NCBI GenBank assembly: GCA_943737045.1
Contig: CALSFV010000211.1
Location: 1,768,501 to 1,832,500, forward strand
Reading direction: 5' to 3'
Length of the DNA stretch: 64,000 bases
From: Parapristionchus giblindavisi
Taxonomy: Eukaryota > Nematoda > Chromadorea > Rhabditida > Diplogasteridae
The notes beneath the pieces were generated by a model. That model was not told the origin of the DNA. It searched no databases and saw only the letters and a program-made list of their open reading frames with translations. Positions 45,708 to 57,713 of the stretch are shown piece after piece. The translations under genes and the position numbers were made by a program. How positions within the stretch are numbered: the stretch's first letter is position 1; each line of letters begins with the position of its first letter.

Positions 45708-46570
45708 GTAATAGATTTATCACACCGAAGTTAGCAGTTCAATCGATATAATAAATGAGAAATCAATCAATATTATTGACAAAATGCGAAACCGTCACAC
45801 AATTTGGCAGAATGAGCAACCTTGTGCAATATCCGACAAGTGACAGCTAAAGTTTAAAAAAATCAAAACATCAGAATTTAGAGTTAGCTAACGAAAATTA
45901 AAGCTGGTTACAGATATTAGGGACAATAAATCAATAATAGCACAGTTAACCTACGCTGGTATTTCAAAACTTAACGTGTACTTATCATTTTCTCTTGAAG
46001 TAGACTTGTAAGTATACTTCAATTGGTGTAATACTGTAATATATTTCGTCAAACGTCCTTTCACTTGAAGTAGATTTATAGTAAATTTCGAGTAGTTTCG
46101 TTTTAGTAGACTTTAAGATTTGAAATACCAGAGCAAAGAATGAATGATCTTTACAAAGAATGAGATTGGAATGAATTGGGTTAGTGAAACAGTCAAGTAC
46201 ACGTATTAGAACAGCTATTAAAACAATGAAGAGATCAAAGATCAATATATTCACAGGTAAGGAAAGATCTACAAAACAATATAAATGCCAAAAGATCAAA
46301 GATTAAAGACCAAAGCTCAACAAATTCACATGTAAGGGGACCATCCTGAATACATCTGTGCGAGAATCGTCTCATCTGTAGCGATCTCGATCAATTTGGA
46401 CACCTGCAAGAGTTCAAAGATCAAATAACAGTAAAATCTAAGTCAAAGATCACACTTAGGCAAGATTAACCAAGGCTAGATGATCATCTAGATCTATATT
46501 GACATCGATATTAAAATCTAGTTTTAAAGTTAAAGTCTGAAGATCAAAGATCAATTACAACTACCGTACC
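45708..46570. repeat. Third copy of the ATR 3' flank
   Basis: Direct repeat of 35035-35850 with some deletions, including an H3 palindrome at 45957-46133. It ends at the ACTACCGTACC donor at 46560-46570, after which homology stops. Confidence 0.8.
46326..46403 (-). pseudogene. ATR: Third copy of the ATR terminal exon
   Basis: 78 nt, acceptor intact (TTGCAG), ends TGA. The preceding exon is missing: homology breaks at 46570 just past the donor of the intron that should join them. Confidence 0.85.
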
Positions 46571-46595
46571 AATCATTATCGATTACCACTACTAC

Positions 46596-46708
46596 AGTAA
46601 CCCGTACAACTCTACAGTAACCCGGACAATTCTACAGTAACCTTGCACAATTCTACAGTAACCCCGCACAATTCTACAGTATCCCTGCACAATTCTACAG
46701 TAGCCCTG
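46596..46708. repeat. 21-bp tandem repeat
   Basis: Five to six units of ACAATTCTACAGTAACCC(C/G)GC, the first ones diverged. Confidence 0.85.
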
Positions 46709-47458
46709 CACTACCGTACTGAGACACGGCGTCCTTGGTCGAGTCACCACCAGTGGCACGCAGAAGTTACCGACGCACTCGCAGCATCGGCTCAATAGAT
46801 GATGCGCACTGTGCTGCCGATTCTGATCGATCCTGAATCAGGGTGGATGCGAAGATTACGGTAACGACAGGATTACGGTATGATATGATTACGCCATGAC
46901 AGGATTTTGTTCTTTAGTCTTGAGTTATGATTAGGCAGGTTCATAATAAATAGACTTCGCGGAATAACAAAGCAGTTCGAAGCACTAATACGACGGGTCG
47001 GGGACAAAATATATAAACGGGACATGCTTTAGCTTGTTGTGATATTTCATATTGCGCTATTACTTTGATTAGTATTATAAAAATATATTTTTATTAATAT
47101 GTTTTGTTTTGTTTTATTTATTTATCTATTTATCCACTAACCTGCCACTCCCTCATGACAGCAGCGATGGCTTCTGCCGAACGCGGAGAATCGGACAGCA
47201 GACCTAGCGAATCCTCAAATGACATATATACAATTGTCATTGTCACATTTACATGTCTGTCATTGTCATTGGCAAATGACACATTGACAACAAATGACAA
47301 TCAGTGACAATTATACAATGCCAGTAGATCACTGTGACACTTCCCATGAGAACACGATTTATCCATTTCATACAAATTAAGAACAACAAAAATACAAACC
47401 TTGTCATCGTCAACCTCCGCCAGAATGTGCAGTCAGCAATGTGAATATTAACACAGCC

Positions 47459-47528
<70 letters not shown>

Positions 47529-48235
47529 GTGATAAGAAGAATCCCATACCATCCCTTTCTTTCTTATACAGGAAAATAAATGATTTGATTTGGATTATTA
47601 TCATTATTATAAATATTATTAATATTTTCATCCAGGCATATTCGCGTTTCAGAACGAATATAACTCACTGTGTGATGTACTTGTACGACTGTGCGTACGT
47701 TGCGCTGTCCTCGATGGTGAGAGCGGTGAGGCGTTCCACCAGATTGGCTCGTGCTCGAGATGTTTTGACCTTACAATACGATACATTAGCGGCCGAAACA
47801 CTATTTACAGATATTACTAATTTTCCAAGTTTCTAATAATTATTTAACTTTTTTTCACTAATTACAGAAGATTACAAACCCACCAAACCCTTTTCGCCGC
47901 ACAAAGTTCAGCAATTAAGTACGAAATATGTTGTGGGAACAAAAACAAACGTTAGCAATAATAGTTCTCCAAATTATCTTTCGATCTAAAATCACACTTT
48001 ACTCACGATAACTAGTATTATGTATATGAATATAAATTTGAGATAAATAAATAAATGAACAAATAACTAAAACCAGGCACAATGTCGTCTCAAGCACAAC
48101 ACATTGGCAGTAAGCGATTCAGTGGTCTTAATTTATAAGTGGATCGTGTGCAAACCAACTAACCGATAGCAGTTCCGCGTCTCTGTGTTGGATGGTGCTC
48201 ACAATATTATAAATATTCATAGGTCGAATAGCTAC
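46700..48235 (-). CDS. ATR: ATR-type kinase: central FAT exons
   Basis: Exons about 48235-48165 (IVSTIQHRDAELLS), about 47779-47669 (RANLVERLTALTIEDSATYA) and about 47213-47142 (DSPRSAEAIAAVMREWQ), plus a weaker piece at 46.70-46.80 kb. The second resembles the ATR stretch LSAASFERGSYQRGYEYIVR in spacing and pattern. Clear donors are GTTAGT, GTGAGT and GTTAGT; acceptors are less clear, so 5' borders are approximate. Several interior pieces expected in ATR are not seen. Confidence 0.6.
47457..47528. repeat. (ATT)n microsatellite
   Basis: About 24 ATT units in an ATR intron; the poly-Tyr frame is an artefact. Confidence 0.95.
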
Positions 48236-48445
48236 GTTAAACATTTCCAAAATTAAGCTAGATTTTAAAAAAATCACAAATGAGTTGCTATGTGCGGAAT
48301 ACATGCATATGTATATTCCTAAAAAATATAAGACAAATCCGAATATTCTGCCTAGAACATCTACCTTACACGGGTAAATTCGTGCTTTCGACTTTTAAGA
48401 TGTATATACTTAGCCGACCAAACCCGTCTCGACTCCGCCGCTCAC

Positions 48446-49277
48446 CTCCAACAGATCATCCAGCCTACTCCAATCGCGCAGATGCCACGCCGCCTCCAGC
48501 TGGGCCGCTTCGAGTGCGCGTGCAATCGACGCGTCTCTACCTTCAAACATCGATCGATCAATCGATACCACCTACAGTATCCCTTAGATTCAAATGGTTT
48601 GGGGTCCTACCACTCTTCTTGCTCGACGTCGCCGTGCTCAGCGCAAGTTGTGGCTGGTTGAGACGCAGCAGACATTCCAGTAGTTTGAGCTGAAACAATT
48701 ACAAAAATATAGATTAAAATATTTATATATAATAAAATTAAACACAAAAATCTTGGTTTTGCAATCCTCTACTTCATTTTCACATTTACCTACCAGGATT
48801 TTGAAGCGTATATTGGAATAAAACATCTATATTTATCTAAGTACCGTATCAGACCACGGTTGCAGTATGCCTGACTGGACAATTGATCTTTGATCTCTAC
48901 CGTACCTCCTTATTCTCGCTCGGTGCATACAGTGGCAGTGCTTCAGTGTAGTCTCCATTGGCTTCCAGTGCGAGAATCCGCTCATCCGCCGTTGGAGATG
49001 TGAATCTGGAAGAAGATTTGGAAGATTATCGATTGATTACGGATAATATCTATTGACTAAAAGGACTATCAAGCGTAAACGATCAATACATGATACGCGT
49101 GAAACAAACGTGACAATGTTTGTTATGACATGTTAATAATACGCTCATCGATAAATTTATTAGCACAAAATGAATCAATAAATCAATCAATCAATAAATC
49201 AATAATTTGGCAAACCTTGCAATGGTCTCGAACGCTCCCGCCACACCGTCCACATCATTCAGTTGCATGTGAAGTCG
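48446..49277 (-). CDS. ATR: ATR-type kinase: first FAT exons
   Basis: Exons 49277-49216, 49005-48906, 48689-48611 and 48540-48446, every junction in phase. NDVDGVAGAF matches the ATR hallmark EPDGVAGV. ILALEANGDYTEALPLY matches the ILEHESLGLLRDATACYD repeat. LECLLRLNQPQLALS follows as in ATR. LEAAQLEAAWHLRDWSRLD matches the FAT motif EAAWKLSQWDL. The order and spacing fit the N-terminal FAT domain of ATR. Upstream, about 49950-49860 (QLADVCRERH) may be the preceding exon; beyond it the gene is lost at the 565-bp element. Confidence 0.9.
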
Positions 49278-50189
49278 CTGCAGCAACATAAGATATAAGA
49301 AACATAAGAATATCTAATAAGTATATCTAATATGTCTAATACCTAACCAGAATCTATCACTTTTCATATGAGATCTCTGATATGGCTAATAATTAAAACA
49401 CGGATCCACCGACTTTACCATCGCACCAAGAACCTGTCCAACAGCACAATACAAATCATTGCTATATAAGTATTAATTCTAATTGTTAAATAGACAAAAA
49501 CGGAGGGACATTCCAACACAAATCAAGCTTTATTTTATACAAGAAGCGGGGCTAAAATGTTCAAGCCATAATCCAACCTCGAGATCATATAACGGACTCC
49601 TATCAAACGATGCTCCATCAGTTGTCGGCACGATCGCGAATTGCTCACACCATCTGCATACAGTATGTATGATATCAATATGATAATCTAGTTCAATTCA
49701 GGTCAAGTCAAGTTAATCTAGTCAAAATATCTCTGGTTCTCTAGCTCGATCAGATCGTGATAGCAAACAGCTAATAAAACTCCGCTTGTTTGTTCCGCTG
49801 ATAAAACTGTTTCACACAATATCTCCTGACTACACTGTACTTTGATCCCATCAATCCTGACCTCGAGGCCCTCAAGAGACACTGGCACTTCTCAGCCACC
49901 ACCACCAGAAGTCGACTGTTCGAGTGACGCTCACGACACACATCGGCGAGTTGCGCGCGTTTAATCTTTCATCAGTGCTGGCCAATATTCTATGATATTT
50001 TGGTTTTTCAGCAATAACTTTCTTCGCAGTCAACCGTTTCTCTTTATTTTTTAGTATGTTTGTATAGATGGTAAAATGTAATAATGATCCAATTTTTATC
50101 GATATTGGATCACAAACAACGAAATAGTGATCAATTTACGAAAAATGTCAATTTTCATCAACATCAGCACCTGGGCACGGGTGCATTCC
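49278..50189. other. Broken upstream edge of the ATR FAT segment
   Basis: A possible exon on the minus strand at about 49860-49960 has an open, host-like frame but no confirmed match. Otherwise nothing is recognised. Confidence 0.4.
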
Positions 50190-50755
50190 GAAGACGAGGA
50201 GTAGTCGTATACCTTAGTCACGTCAAGAACAGCGGTAAAATATGTTTAAAACTATCAAATTTCCAAATTTACCGATTTGGGATTACTGTAGGTGCACACC
50301 ATAATTACGATTTTCGTTATAAAAACGATTTGTTCGCATTATTCATATTTTTAAAAAATTATGATTTTCAAACTGAAGATGTGTTATGATATTTAGAAGC
50401 GATTGAGCAAATAAAAAGTTGTAGGCTTGTTATAGTGAAATAGTGAAAATTAATTAAATGTGATTTTTTTTTCGAAAATTCCCGATTCCAGCCTTCGTTG
50501 TCCGTTGATAAAAAAACTCACCTAGACAATAGTTTCTTAGAATTAGCTAAGGATTCGATTGAGCCCACTCCCGCATCGATTGGATTCCAAATAAACTTTT
50601 TAGGAAAAGGCGCCAAATCGTTGTGTGGTCACCCCCTAAAGCGAATTTTCAATTGGAAGCAATTTCCAAGTACCAGTGTACTTCACTCATGGAGCCTGTA
50701 ATTATCATACATAAAACAGAAAAATTCATTTTTCATCGATACCAAAAAACATTCC
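50190..50755 (+). repeat. 565-bp element, copy 2
   Basis: Inverted partner of 29740-30310. The small frames at 50084-50389 and 50498-50701 are preserved here too. Confidence 0.75.
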
Positions 50756-51365
50756 AGTTATTGAATTCTCTCAGATAGTGCTTTCTAAAATGGTTGTCGA
50801 AATAGTGTGGATGCAAGACAAGTGAACGCCAATATATTGATTTGGACTAGTAAATAGGGAGAAAATTATTGTTAGACATCAGTCTTTTCTACTCAAATTT
50901 TTCAAAACTTAAAGCGTACTTATCACTACCACTTAAATTTACTTTAAATAAACTGCAAGTGCGACGTAAGTTTGCTTAAATTAGTATGATATAATGTAAA
51001 GCATATCGCCAAATGTTCTTTCGCTTGTGGTTTACATAAAGTATACTTTAAGTGAGCGACGCATTTCAAGAAGACTTTAAGTTTTGATAAAAAATAGAGT
51101 TGTGCAAACGATGAAAGAACGCGGCTGTGTCGTGAACGGGATACATAGGATTCGTTAATGAAATCACAATTCGAAAAGCAATAGATACCACCAGTGAAAT
51201 AGAAGAGTGGTGCCTGGTCTAAGGATATTTCTAAATGACACATAGCTGAAGGGAACAAATGAGTCAATCAGAAGGAGAGGAGACGAGAGAGCTACGAAGA
51301 GACGTAGACAGTTGGATTAGGGGCTGTGTAATCTTGGAAGAAAGAAGAAGGATCCCCTTAGGTAC
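50756..51365. repeat. R1 repeat copy with H3 element
   Basis: R1 blocks TGGTTGTCGAAATAGTG, AGTGGTGCCTGGTCTAAGG and GGAGAGGAGACGAGAGAGC. An H3 palindrome lies at 50893-51092. Confidence 0.6.
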
Positions 51366-52065
51366 ATCTCTAAATCTATTTTAAATGAGGGGTCATCAAC
51401 TTAAAGTTAGAAAGGTAAAAGAACATATCAAGTCTGATGTTGAATGTCGCAAAATACCAACGAAATGTAAAAATATGCGCAAAAAGTCAACATGATTTTT
51501 TCGACATTTAAAAAAAAATCGATAATTGTTTTTGTCGTGAAATTTCGTAAATTTCATTTATTTTTTTCCTTACAGCTCTGATCATATCATAAATATAACT
51601 TGTATTTGATCTTGTCGTTGTCATTGTTTAGGCAACAGAGAAATTTAATCACAATTTATTCATATATTCTCATTTATTCTTTAGAAATACAATTGCCTGG
51701 ACGCATTGTTCACAGTGTCAATTTGTGCCTCTGTCAGAGGTACTATTTTTTCACTCATTGTCAGCTTTGTGCAAAAAATTGCTGTAGCATTTAGATACTT
51801 CTTTCTTTCTTCAGCTGCTGCCTGATTGATAAGTTGTATGTCAAATCCGTTAAAACACATGCCTTCTGAAAGAGCATCGTCAAAAAGCATTTCTAGGTGT
51901 TATTTAGAATTACGGACTGGATGTTGCATTCCTTACACTTGGGAAAATAAATAGGTATTTAACGTATTAGCTAATTAAACAACATAATAACTAGATGTGA
52001 GAGAACAAAAAGAGTTTTTTTTTCAATATGATTATTGCTCACATACTCGTTGCCACTTTCTCAAA

Positions 52066-52186
52066 TTAAAGCACATCCCGATCTAATTTAACTCTCTGCT
52101 CTGGTAGTGCTCTCGCGTGGACAAGGATAGCGAGAGAACGTTGCCAGAGCGGAGAGTTTCAAAATAGGTCAGGGTGTGCCTGCAAA
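52066..52186. repeat. Hairpin MITE family H1, copy j
   Basis: ATCTAATTTAACTCTCTGC...GCGGAGAGTTTCAAAATAGG within duplication unit 1. Confidence 0.8.
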
Positions 52187-54225
52187 TTCATTCAAACACA
52201 ATCGCCCTGCTCATATATATTGCATCTTTATCAAGCTATCATCACTCGTTAACTCTCATACTCTAAGAAAAACTTATATGAAGTCCAAATCATCTCTCTC
52301 ATACTATCAATCTACCTAATCACGTTCCCTAGTTCCCCTACTTCTCTTCACCAATTTGTTCTCTGATATCGCTAGTTATCATACTGTTTAATTTCCTAAT
52401 ACATGTTTGCTTACTCAAGATTGAGGAATGAATACAACATAATATAGCAAAATTGTATAACGATATTCAATAAAGATGAAAACTGACCAAAGGAATACCA
52501 AATTTCATTATATGTAGATTGTATTTTGTTATAAATCAAAATAGGTAGTTGTCGCATAAGAACAGCTTAATTCGGTGTATGTAGGACACCTAAAATGGTT
52601 GTTGAAGTCGAAACAGTGGATGCACCACACGTGAAATTCAATAACAAAATATGGACGAATGTGAGAAATCGTGAGAACTTATTTTTTATTTGTAAGGCAT
52701 TTTAGAACTAATGAAGAGAATGCGAGGTTGCGTCGTGAAAGGGATAGGATTCATCATCAGAATCCGAATATCTATCGTAAAAATAAGAGAAAGAGAAGAT
52801 AGCATCAAGTGGCTTCAGGGCTAAGGTTATTTCTAAATGACACACGGCTGAAGGGAAGAAATCAAGAGGTGGCGAGGAGAGATGCAAAGGGCTGGGAAGA
52901 GAGACAGACAGTGGAGAAAAATGCTTTGCGGATGTGTAATCTTGGAAGAGGGAGGATACCCTGAGGTACTTCTCTTATCTTTGTTTAAATGTGGGTGTCA
53001 GCAACATAAATGTAAAAAGGTATAGGAACATATCAAGTCCGTTTTCGAAAATACCAACTAAAATGTAAAAATATAAATGATCCTCAAATCGCTGATTCCA
53101 CAATATCTCTGTGCGCTTCTTGGAAGTTCGAATGGGAGGAGTTTCGAGTTCAGGGAGTTCGAAAGGAAGGATAGATAGATAGAATATAATATAGAATATA
53201 GAATAGAATAGATCGGATAGGATAGAAAGAATCTTTAGCACAACTTATAATACTCTCTCGGGTTTAAAAAGTCTCAGTAATGCTCATTTCAACTAACTTT
53301 GTTTTTTAAAAATTTTAACGTCCAACTAATTGAATTTCATCCCTGATTTCTAAAAAAATCTTGTGCTTGATATTTGTAGTAATTTTCGTGTTAGTGAATT
53401 ATATAAACAATGATTCGTACATAAATGGAATATAAGTAAGCTGGCACAAACAACATCATTTTTTCGATTAAAAAAATCGTTTTTTCTCAAATTTCCGAAA
53501 TCATCAGAACATAAATATAAGTTGAATTTGATCTTGTAGTTGTCATTGTTTAGAAAACAGAGATATTTAATCACAATTTATTCATATGTTCTCTGTATTC
53601 TTCAGAAATACAATTGCTTGGACAAGGCGGCATTGTTGACATTGTCAATTTCAGAGGGATAATCTTGTCACTCAGCTTTGTGCACAAAATCTGCTGTAGC
53701 CTTCACAAAATTTTTTTCTCTCGAATTTAATTGCAAGTGCTGTACAAATCAGTAGACGAGGGATTGCGCCCCCATTGAACTTGCTTTAATCCCTGCTCTG
53801 ACCACTTCAGAAAAATAATCGTGGATGATTGTGAATCCAAGAACACGTGAAGAGGCGTGATCGTGGCCACTCTTGCAGTTGTAGTTCTGTCCCTCTTACT
53901 ATTAGGAGGAGGCTTGGCTTCTGGATTCGTTGTGCGATGAAGATTTTTCAAATTAATCGATCTTTGCAGCACCCACATGTTGATTCTTTATCTTATAAGT
54001 TGTATGTCGAATCCATTGAAGCATATTCCTTCTGAAAAAACATCGTCAAAAAGCATATTTAGCGGTTATTTAGAATTGCGGGCGCTATGTCGCATTCTTC
54101 AAACTTGGGATATTAAACAGGTAACGGTATTAGCCAATTAAACAACATAATAACTAGATGTGAGAGAACAAAAAAAGTTTTTTTTCAATATGATTATTGC
54201 TCACATACTCGATGCTACTTTCTCA

Positions 54226-54349
54226 AATTGAATGCAGATCCCGATCTAATTTAACTCTCCGCTCTGGTAGTGCTCTCGCGTGGACAAGGATAGCGAGAGA
54301 ACGTTGCCAGAACGGAGAGTATCAAAATAGGGCAGGGTGTGCCTGTAAA
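54226..54349. repeat. Hairpin MITE family H1, copy k
   Basis: The same insertion as copy j, carried by duplication unit 2; the insertion predates the duplication. Confidence 0.8.
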
Positions 54350-55587
54350 TTCATTCAAACACAATCGCCCTGCTCATATATATTGCAACTTTATCAAGCT
54401 ATCATCACTCGTTAACTCTCATACTCAAACAAAAACTTATATGAAGTCCAAATCATCTCTCTCATACTATCAATTTACCTAATCACGTTCCCAGTTCCCC
54501 TACTTCTCTTCACCAATTTGTTCTCTGATATCGCTAGTTATCATACTGTTTAATTTCCTAATACATGTTTGATTACCCAAGTTTGAGGAATGAATACAAC
54601 ATAATATAACAAAATTATGTAACAATATTCGATAAAGATAAAAACTGACCAAAGTAATATCACATTTCATTATATGTAGATTGTATTGTATTATAAATCA
54701 ATATAGTTGTTGCATAAGAACAGCTCAGTCGGTGTATGTAGGACACCTAAAATGGTTGTTGAACTCGAAACAATTGATGCAAGACACGTGAAATTCGATT
54801 ACAAAATATAGACGAATGTGAGAAATTGTGAGAATTTATTGTAAGAGAAATTGTGAGAATTTATTCTAATGAAGAGAATGCGCGGTTGCGTAGTAAAGGG
54901 ATAGAATTCGTTAGAAAAAATATTAGAATTAGGATGGCGATCGTTAAAATAAAAGAAAGAGGAAACAACAGCAAGCGGCCTCCTTACTGTGGAAGGCCTT
55001 CTAGAGCTAACGAAGAGAGTGCCTGGTTGCGTCGTGAAAGGGGGATTAATTAAAAATGATATACCAATTCGAATATCAATCGATAAAATAAGAGAAAGAG
55101 AATAAAGCATCAAGTGGCCTCTGGGCTAAGGCAATTTCTAAATGACACATGGCTGATGGGAAGAAATCGAGCGGTCAGAAGGAGAGGCGAAGAGAGCTGC
55201 AGAGGGTGAGATGAGACACATCCATTGGAGAAAATGCTTTGCGGATGTGTAATCTTGGAAGAAAGAGGAAGATGCCCTGAGGTACTTCTCTAAAGTTACT
55301 TTAAATATGAATTCAAAGGTAAAGGAGCATATCAAGTCTGATTTTGATTTTTGCAAAATACCAATTGTAATGTAAAAATATAAATGATCCTCAAACCGCT
55401 AAGCTGATTCCGCATTATCTCTGTGCGGGTCTTGGAAATTCGGGGACAGAAAAATCTTTAGCAAAACTGGAAGCTCTGCTAGCTGAAAGTGCTAGCTAGC
55501 TGAAGTGCTGCTAGCTGAAGTGCTAGCTCTGCTAGCTCTCTGCTAGCTGAAAGTGTAATGTTAATTTCAACCAACTTTGTTTTTGAA

Positions 55588-55908
55588 TCTTAAAGATGGG
55601 GAACCACGAAAAGAATAATTGGCTCCTACCACGATGGGAATGAGCCCCCTCATACATATATTATAAGTAAAAAGAGTGTTTATGTTCAGTTTGCGACCGG
55701 CACTCAACCTTTGCCCTCTCATTAGGCCCCTTCCCATCTCTCTTTCTCCATTCCCTGCACTATTGAACATCTTTCAATCGTCATTATGTCAATCAATACG
55801 CAGAATCATTACAAAAGAAATAGTATGTGGTGACTTATATGACTTTTGCTACTATCCTGTCTTCACAGTTTATTCACGAAAATATTCGTGGGACACCACC
55901 TTTAACCG
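55588..55908. repeat. TTAA MITE (GGGAACCACGAAAAG family), copy 1
   Basis: TTAAAGATGGGGAACCACGAA to TTCGTGGGACACCACCTTTAA. It is about 97 percent identical by eye to 57397-57713. The 67-79 codon frames in both copies are shared repeat sequence. Confidence 0.8.
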
Positions 55909-55996
55909 AGAGCAAATTAAAAAAAAAGTCTGATGACAAATTTATTAATAATAATTATACAAAATGTATTTTTTTTAAATACAACTCTATTTCTAG

Positions 55997-57155
55997 CTCC
56001 ATCATGAGTTACAAAACTCGAATCCTTCAATATCAATTGTTCGTCTCATTGGTTATACAGGTATTACTTGAAGGTAAAAGTAATGTAGGTCCGAAGAAGA
56101 GATTAGACCCTCCGGACTGAATTGGCCTTGAATTATCACTGACCCCAGCAGTGATATCCCGCAGGACTTCGTGTGCTTTGAATAATAGAAGAACTTTCTC
56201 ACTTACTTTCACTTGAGGAACAAAAAGCGAAAAAGACTTATATTAAAAAGTATGCACAACCCAAGCTAATTTCACTCTCTACACTGGCAATGCTCTCTGG
56301 TAGACAAAGCAAGAATGAGAACATTACCAGAGCGACGCGTTTCAAATTAGCTCGGGTGCGCCGCTTTAAAGAAGGGGACCCACGAGTTTTTTCATGACTA
56401 AACTGGTCAGGCAGAACTATGGCCCACATCTCCTTGTATACAAAAACAATTTTCTCTAAAATTTTAGATGCCCCGGAATACCGTAATTCGGGCTTAAAGT
56501 TCATTGATAAGTCCAGGGAAAGGCGCGAGTTTTTGAAATTCAAGTACAAATATATAGAAAATTGCAAACGGGAATCGAACCCACGTGGCGCAGTTACAAG
56601 CGCTGACTACTTACCACTGAGCCACACGCTCTACATGTTGAGCCACTCAAATCTAATAGGGAAAGGAATGTCGATTCCTATGTCCCACGTTCTTCACGTC
56701 AATAGCGCAGCCCAAATCTCGTGGGTCCCCTTCTTTAAGTGATTTCTCATTTCTCCAAATGCTACAATTCCAGGGATCGGTTCCATTTTTTCAGTCTTAC
56801 GTACCGACCGCTATTATCATAATTTGTCCACTCTTGGGAGTTTCTCTCGGTACCATCGGAAGTGATCTCATTCAGTTTTCATCGCTTTTTCCAACATTGG
56901 ATCCACTCCTTATTCTTTTCTTCATTAACAGGTGCTTTGAAGTCTCTGTGTTTCTTAAAAAAATCTTTGTACATTATCATGACCTACCGATCGCTTTATT
57001 GAAACACCGAATCTCGAATTGCAACACCTTTTTGCAGCTTGCGACTCACTGTTTTGAAGTGGATTCGTCTTCTAACGTATGGTATGGAAGCCAGTAGTAG
57101 CATGGTCGCCCCTTCATATGTTACGAGCGCACACGCGAATGTGGGCATTAAGTAG
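55997..57155 (+). CDS. Serpentine chemoreceptor (Str/Srh type), C-terminal half
   Basis: Exons 55997-56060, 56774-56931 and 57038-57155, all in phase and ending in TAG. Exon 1 has ILQYQLFVSLVIQ, the loop and start of TM6 in nematode Str/Srh receptors (LQ.QLF.aLviQ). Exon 2 has YVPTAIIIICPLLGVSLG (TM6), then FPTLDPLLILFFIN, the TM7 signature (YP..DPL..IF.I). Exon 3 adds LRLTVLKWI and a cytosolic tail. TM1-5 exons are not found upstream, where MITEs and the segmental duplication lie, so the gene is partial or broken. Such receptors act in sensory neurons. Confidence 0.8.
56080..56200 (+). mobile_element. SINE body fragment in the receptor intron
   Basis: AGGTCCGAAGAAGAGATTAG, CCTCCGGACTGAATTGGCCTTG and CCCGCAGGACTTCGTGTG match the 41277-41542 SINE body. 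Confidence 0.85.
56243..56369. repeat. Hairpin MITE family H1, copy l
   Basis: CCCAAGCTAATTTCACTCTC...TTTCAAATTAGCTCGGGTGCGCCGCTTTAA, adjacent to the next TTAA element. Confidence 0.8.
56366..56741. repeat. TTAA MITE with tRNA-like core
   Basis: Ends TTTAAAGAAGGGGACCCACGAG and CTCGTGGGTCCCCTTCTTTAA are exact inverses. A minus-strand tRNA-like sequence at 56571-56640 has A box TGGCTCAGTGG, loop CTTGTAA and B box GGTTCGATTCC. The anticodon stem is imperfect. It lies in the receptor intron. Confidence 0.8.
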
Positions 57156-57396
57156 CGACCGGAAACACCGTGAAGCACAATTAATATTATAATAAGGTTC
57201 ATATTTATCTTGTCATTTTAACTTTAATGTGCATGCAAACCTATATTAGAAGAAACCTATGTTTTAAAATGCTATCCAGTTGCTCCGTTATTGTTTTCAA
57301 GCATCATTTATGAGTGTGATTTATCAGCAATAATTATTATTTACCAACAAAAATGTTACGTTTGTAATTAAAGATCAAGTACATTTGCGGTACACT

Positions 57397-57713
57397 TAAA
57401 AATGGAGAACCACGAAAAGAATGATTGGCTCCTACCACGATGGGAATGAGCCCCCTCATACATATACTGTAAGTAAAAAGTGTGTTTATGTTCAGTTTGC
57501 GACCGGCCCTAAACCTTTGCCCTCTCATTAGGCCCCTTCCCATCTCTCTTTCTCCATTCCCTGCACTATTGAACATCGTTCAATCGTGATTATGTCAATC
57601 AATACGCAGAATCATTACAAAAGAAATAGTATGTGGTGACTTATATGACTTTTGCTACCATCCTGTCTTCACAGTTTATTCACGAAAATATTCGTGGGAC
57701 ACCACCTTTAAAA
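57397..57713. repeat. TTAA MITE (GGGAACCACGAAAAG family), copy 2
   Basis: Near-identical to 55588-55908; it shares its right TTTAA with a diverged H1 hairpin (57711-57853). Confidence 0.8.

Larger units (their letters stand above)
51370..55460. repeat. Tandem segmental duplication, about 2 kb per unit
   Basis: Unit 1 (about 51370-53340) and unit 2 (about 53500-55460) share, in the same order, an ATTTGATCTTGT...GTCATTGTTTAG block (51605/53528), AATACAATTGC(C/T)TGGAC, an H1 hairpin (52066-52186 and 54226-54349), CTAGTTATCATACTGTTTAATTTCC, an R1 copy (52480-53000 and 54630-55300) and ATCCTCAAA(T/C)CGCT. No gene chain was found in either unit. Confidence 0.75.

Noticed and set aside
47441..47836. 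Plus-strand gene over 47.5-47.8 kb
   Set aside because: Overlaps a FAT exon on the minus strand that has a good donor and homology; the plus frame starts in a microsatellite.
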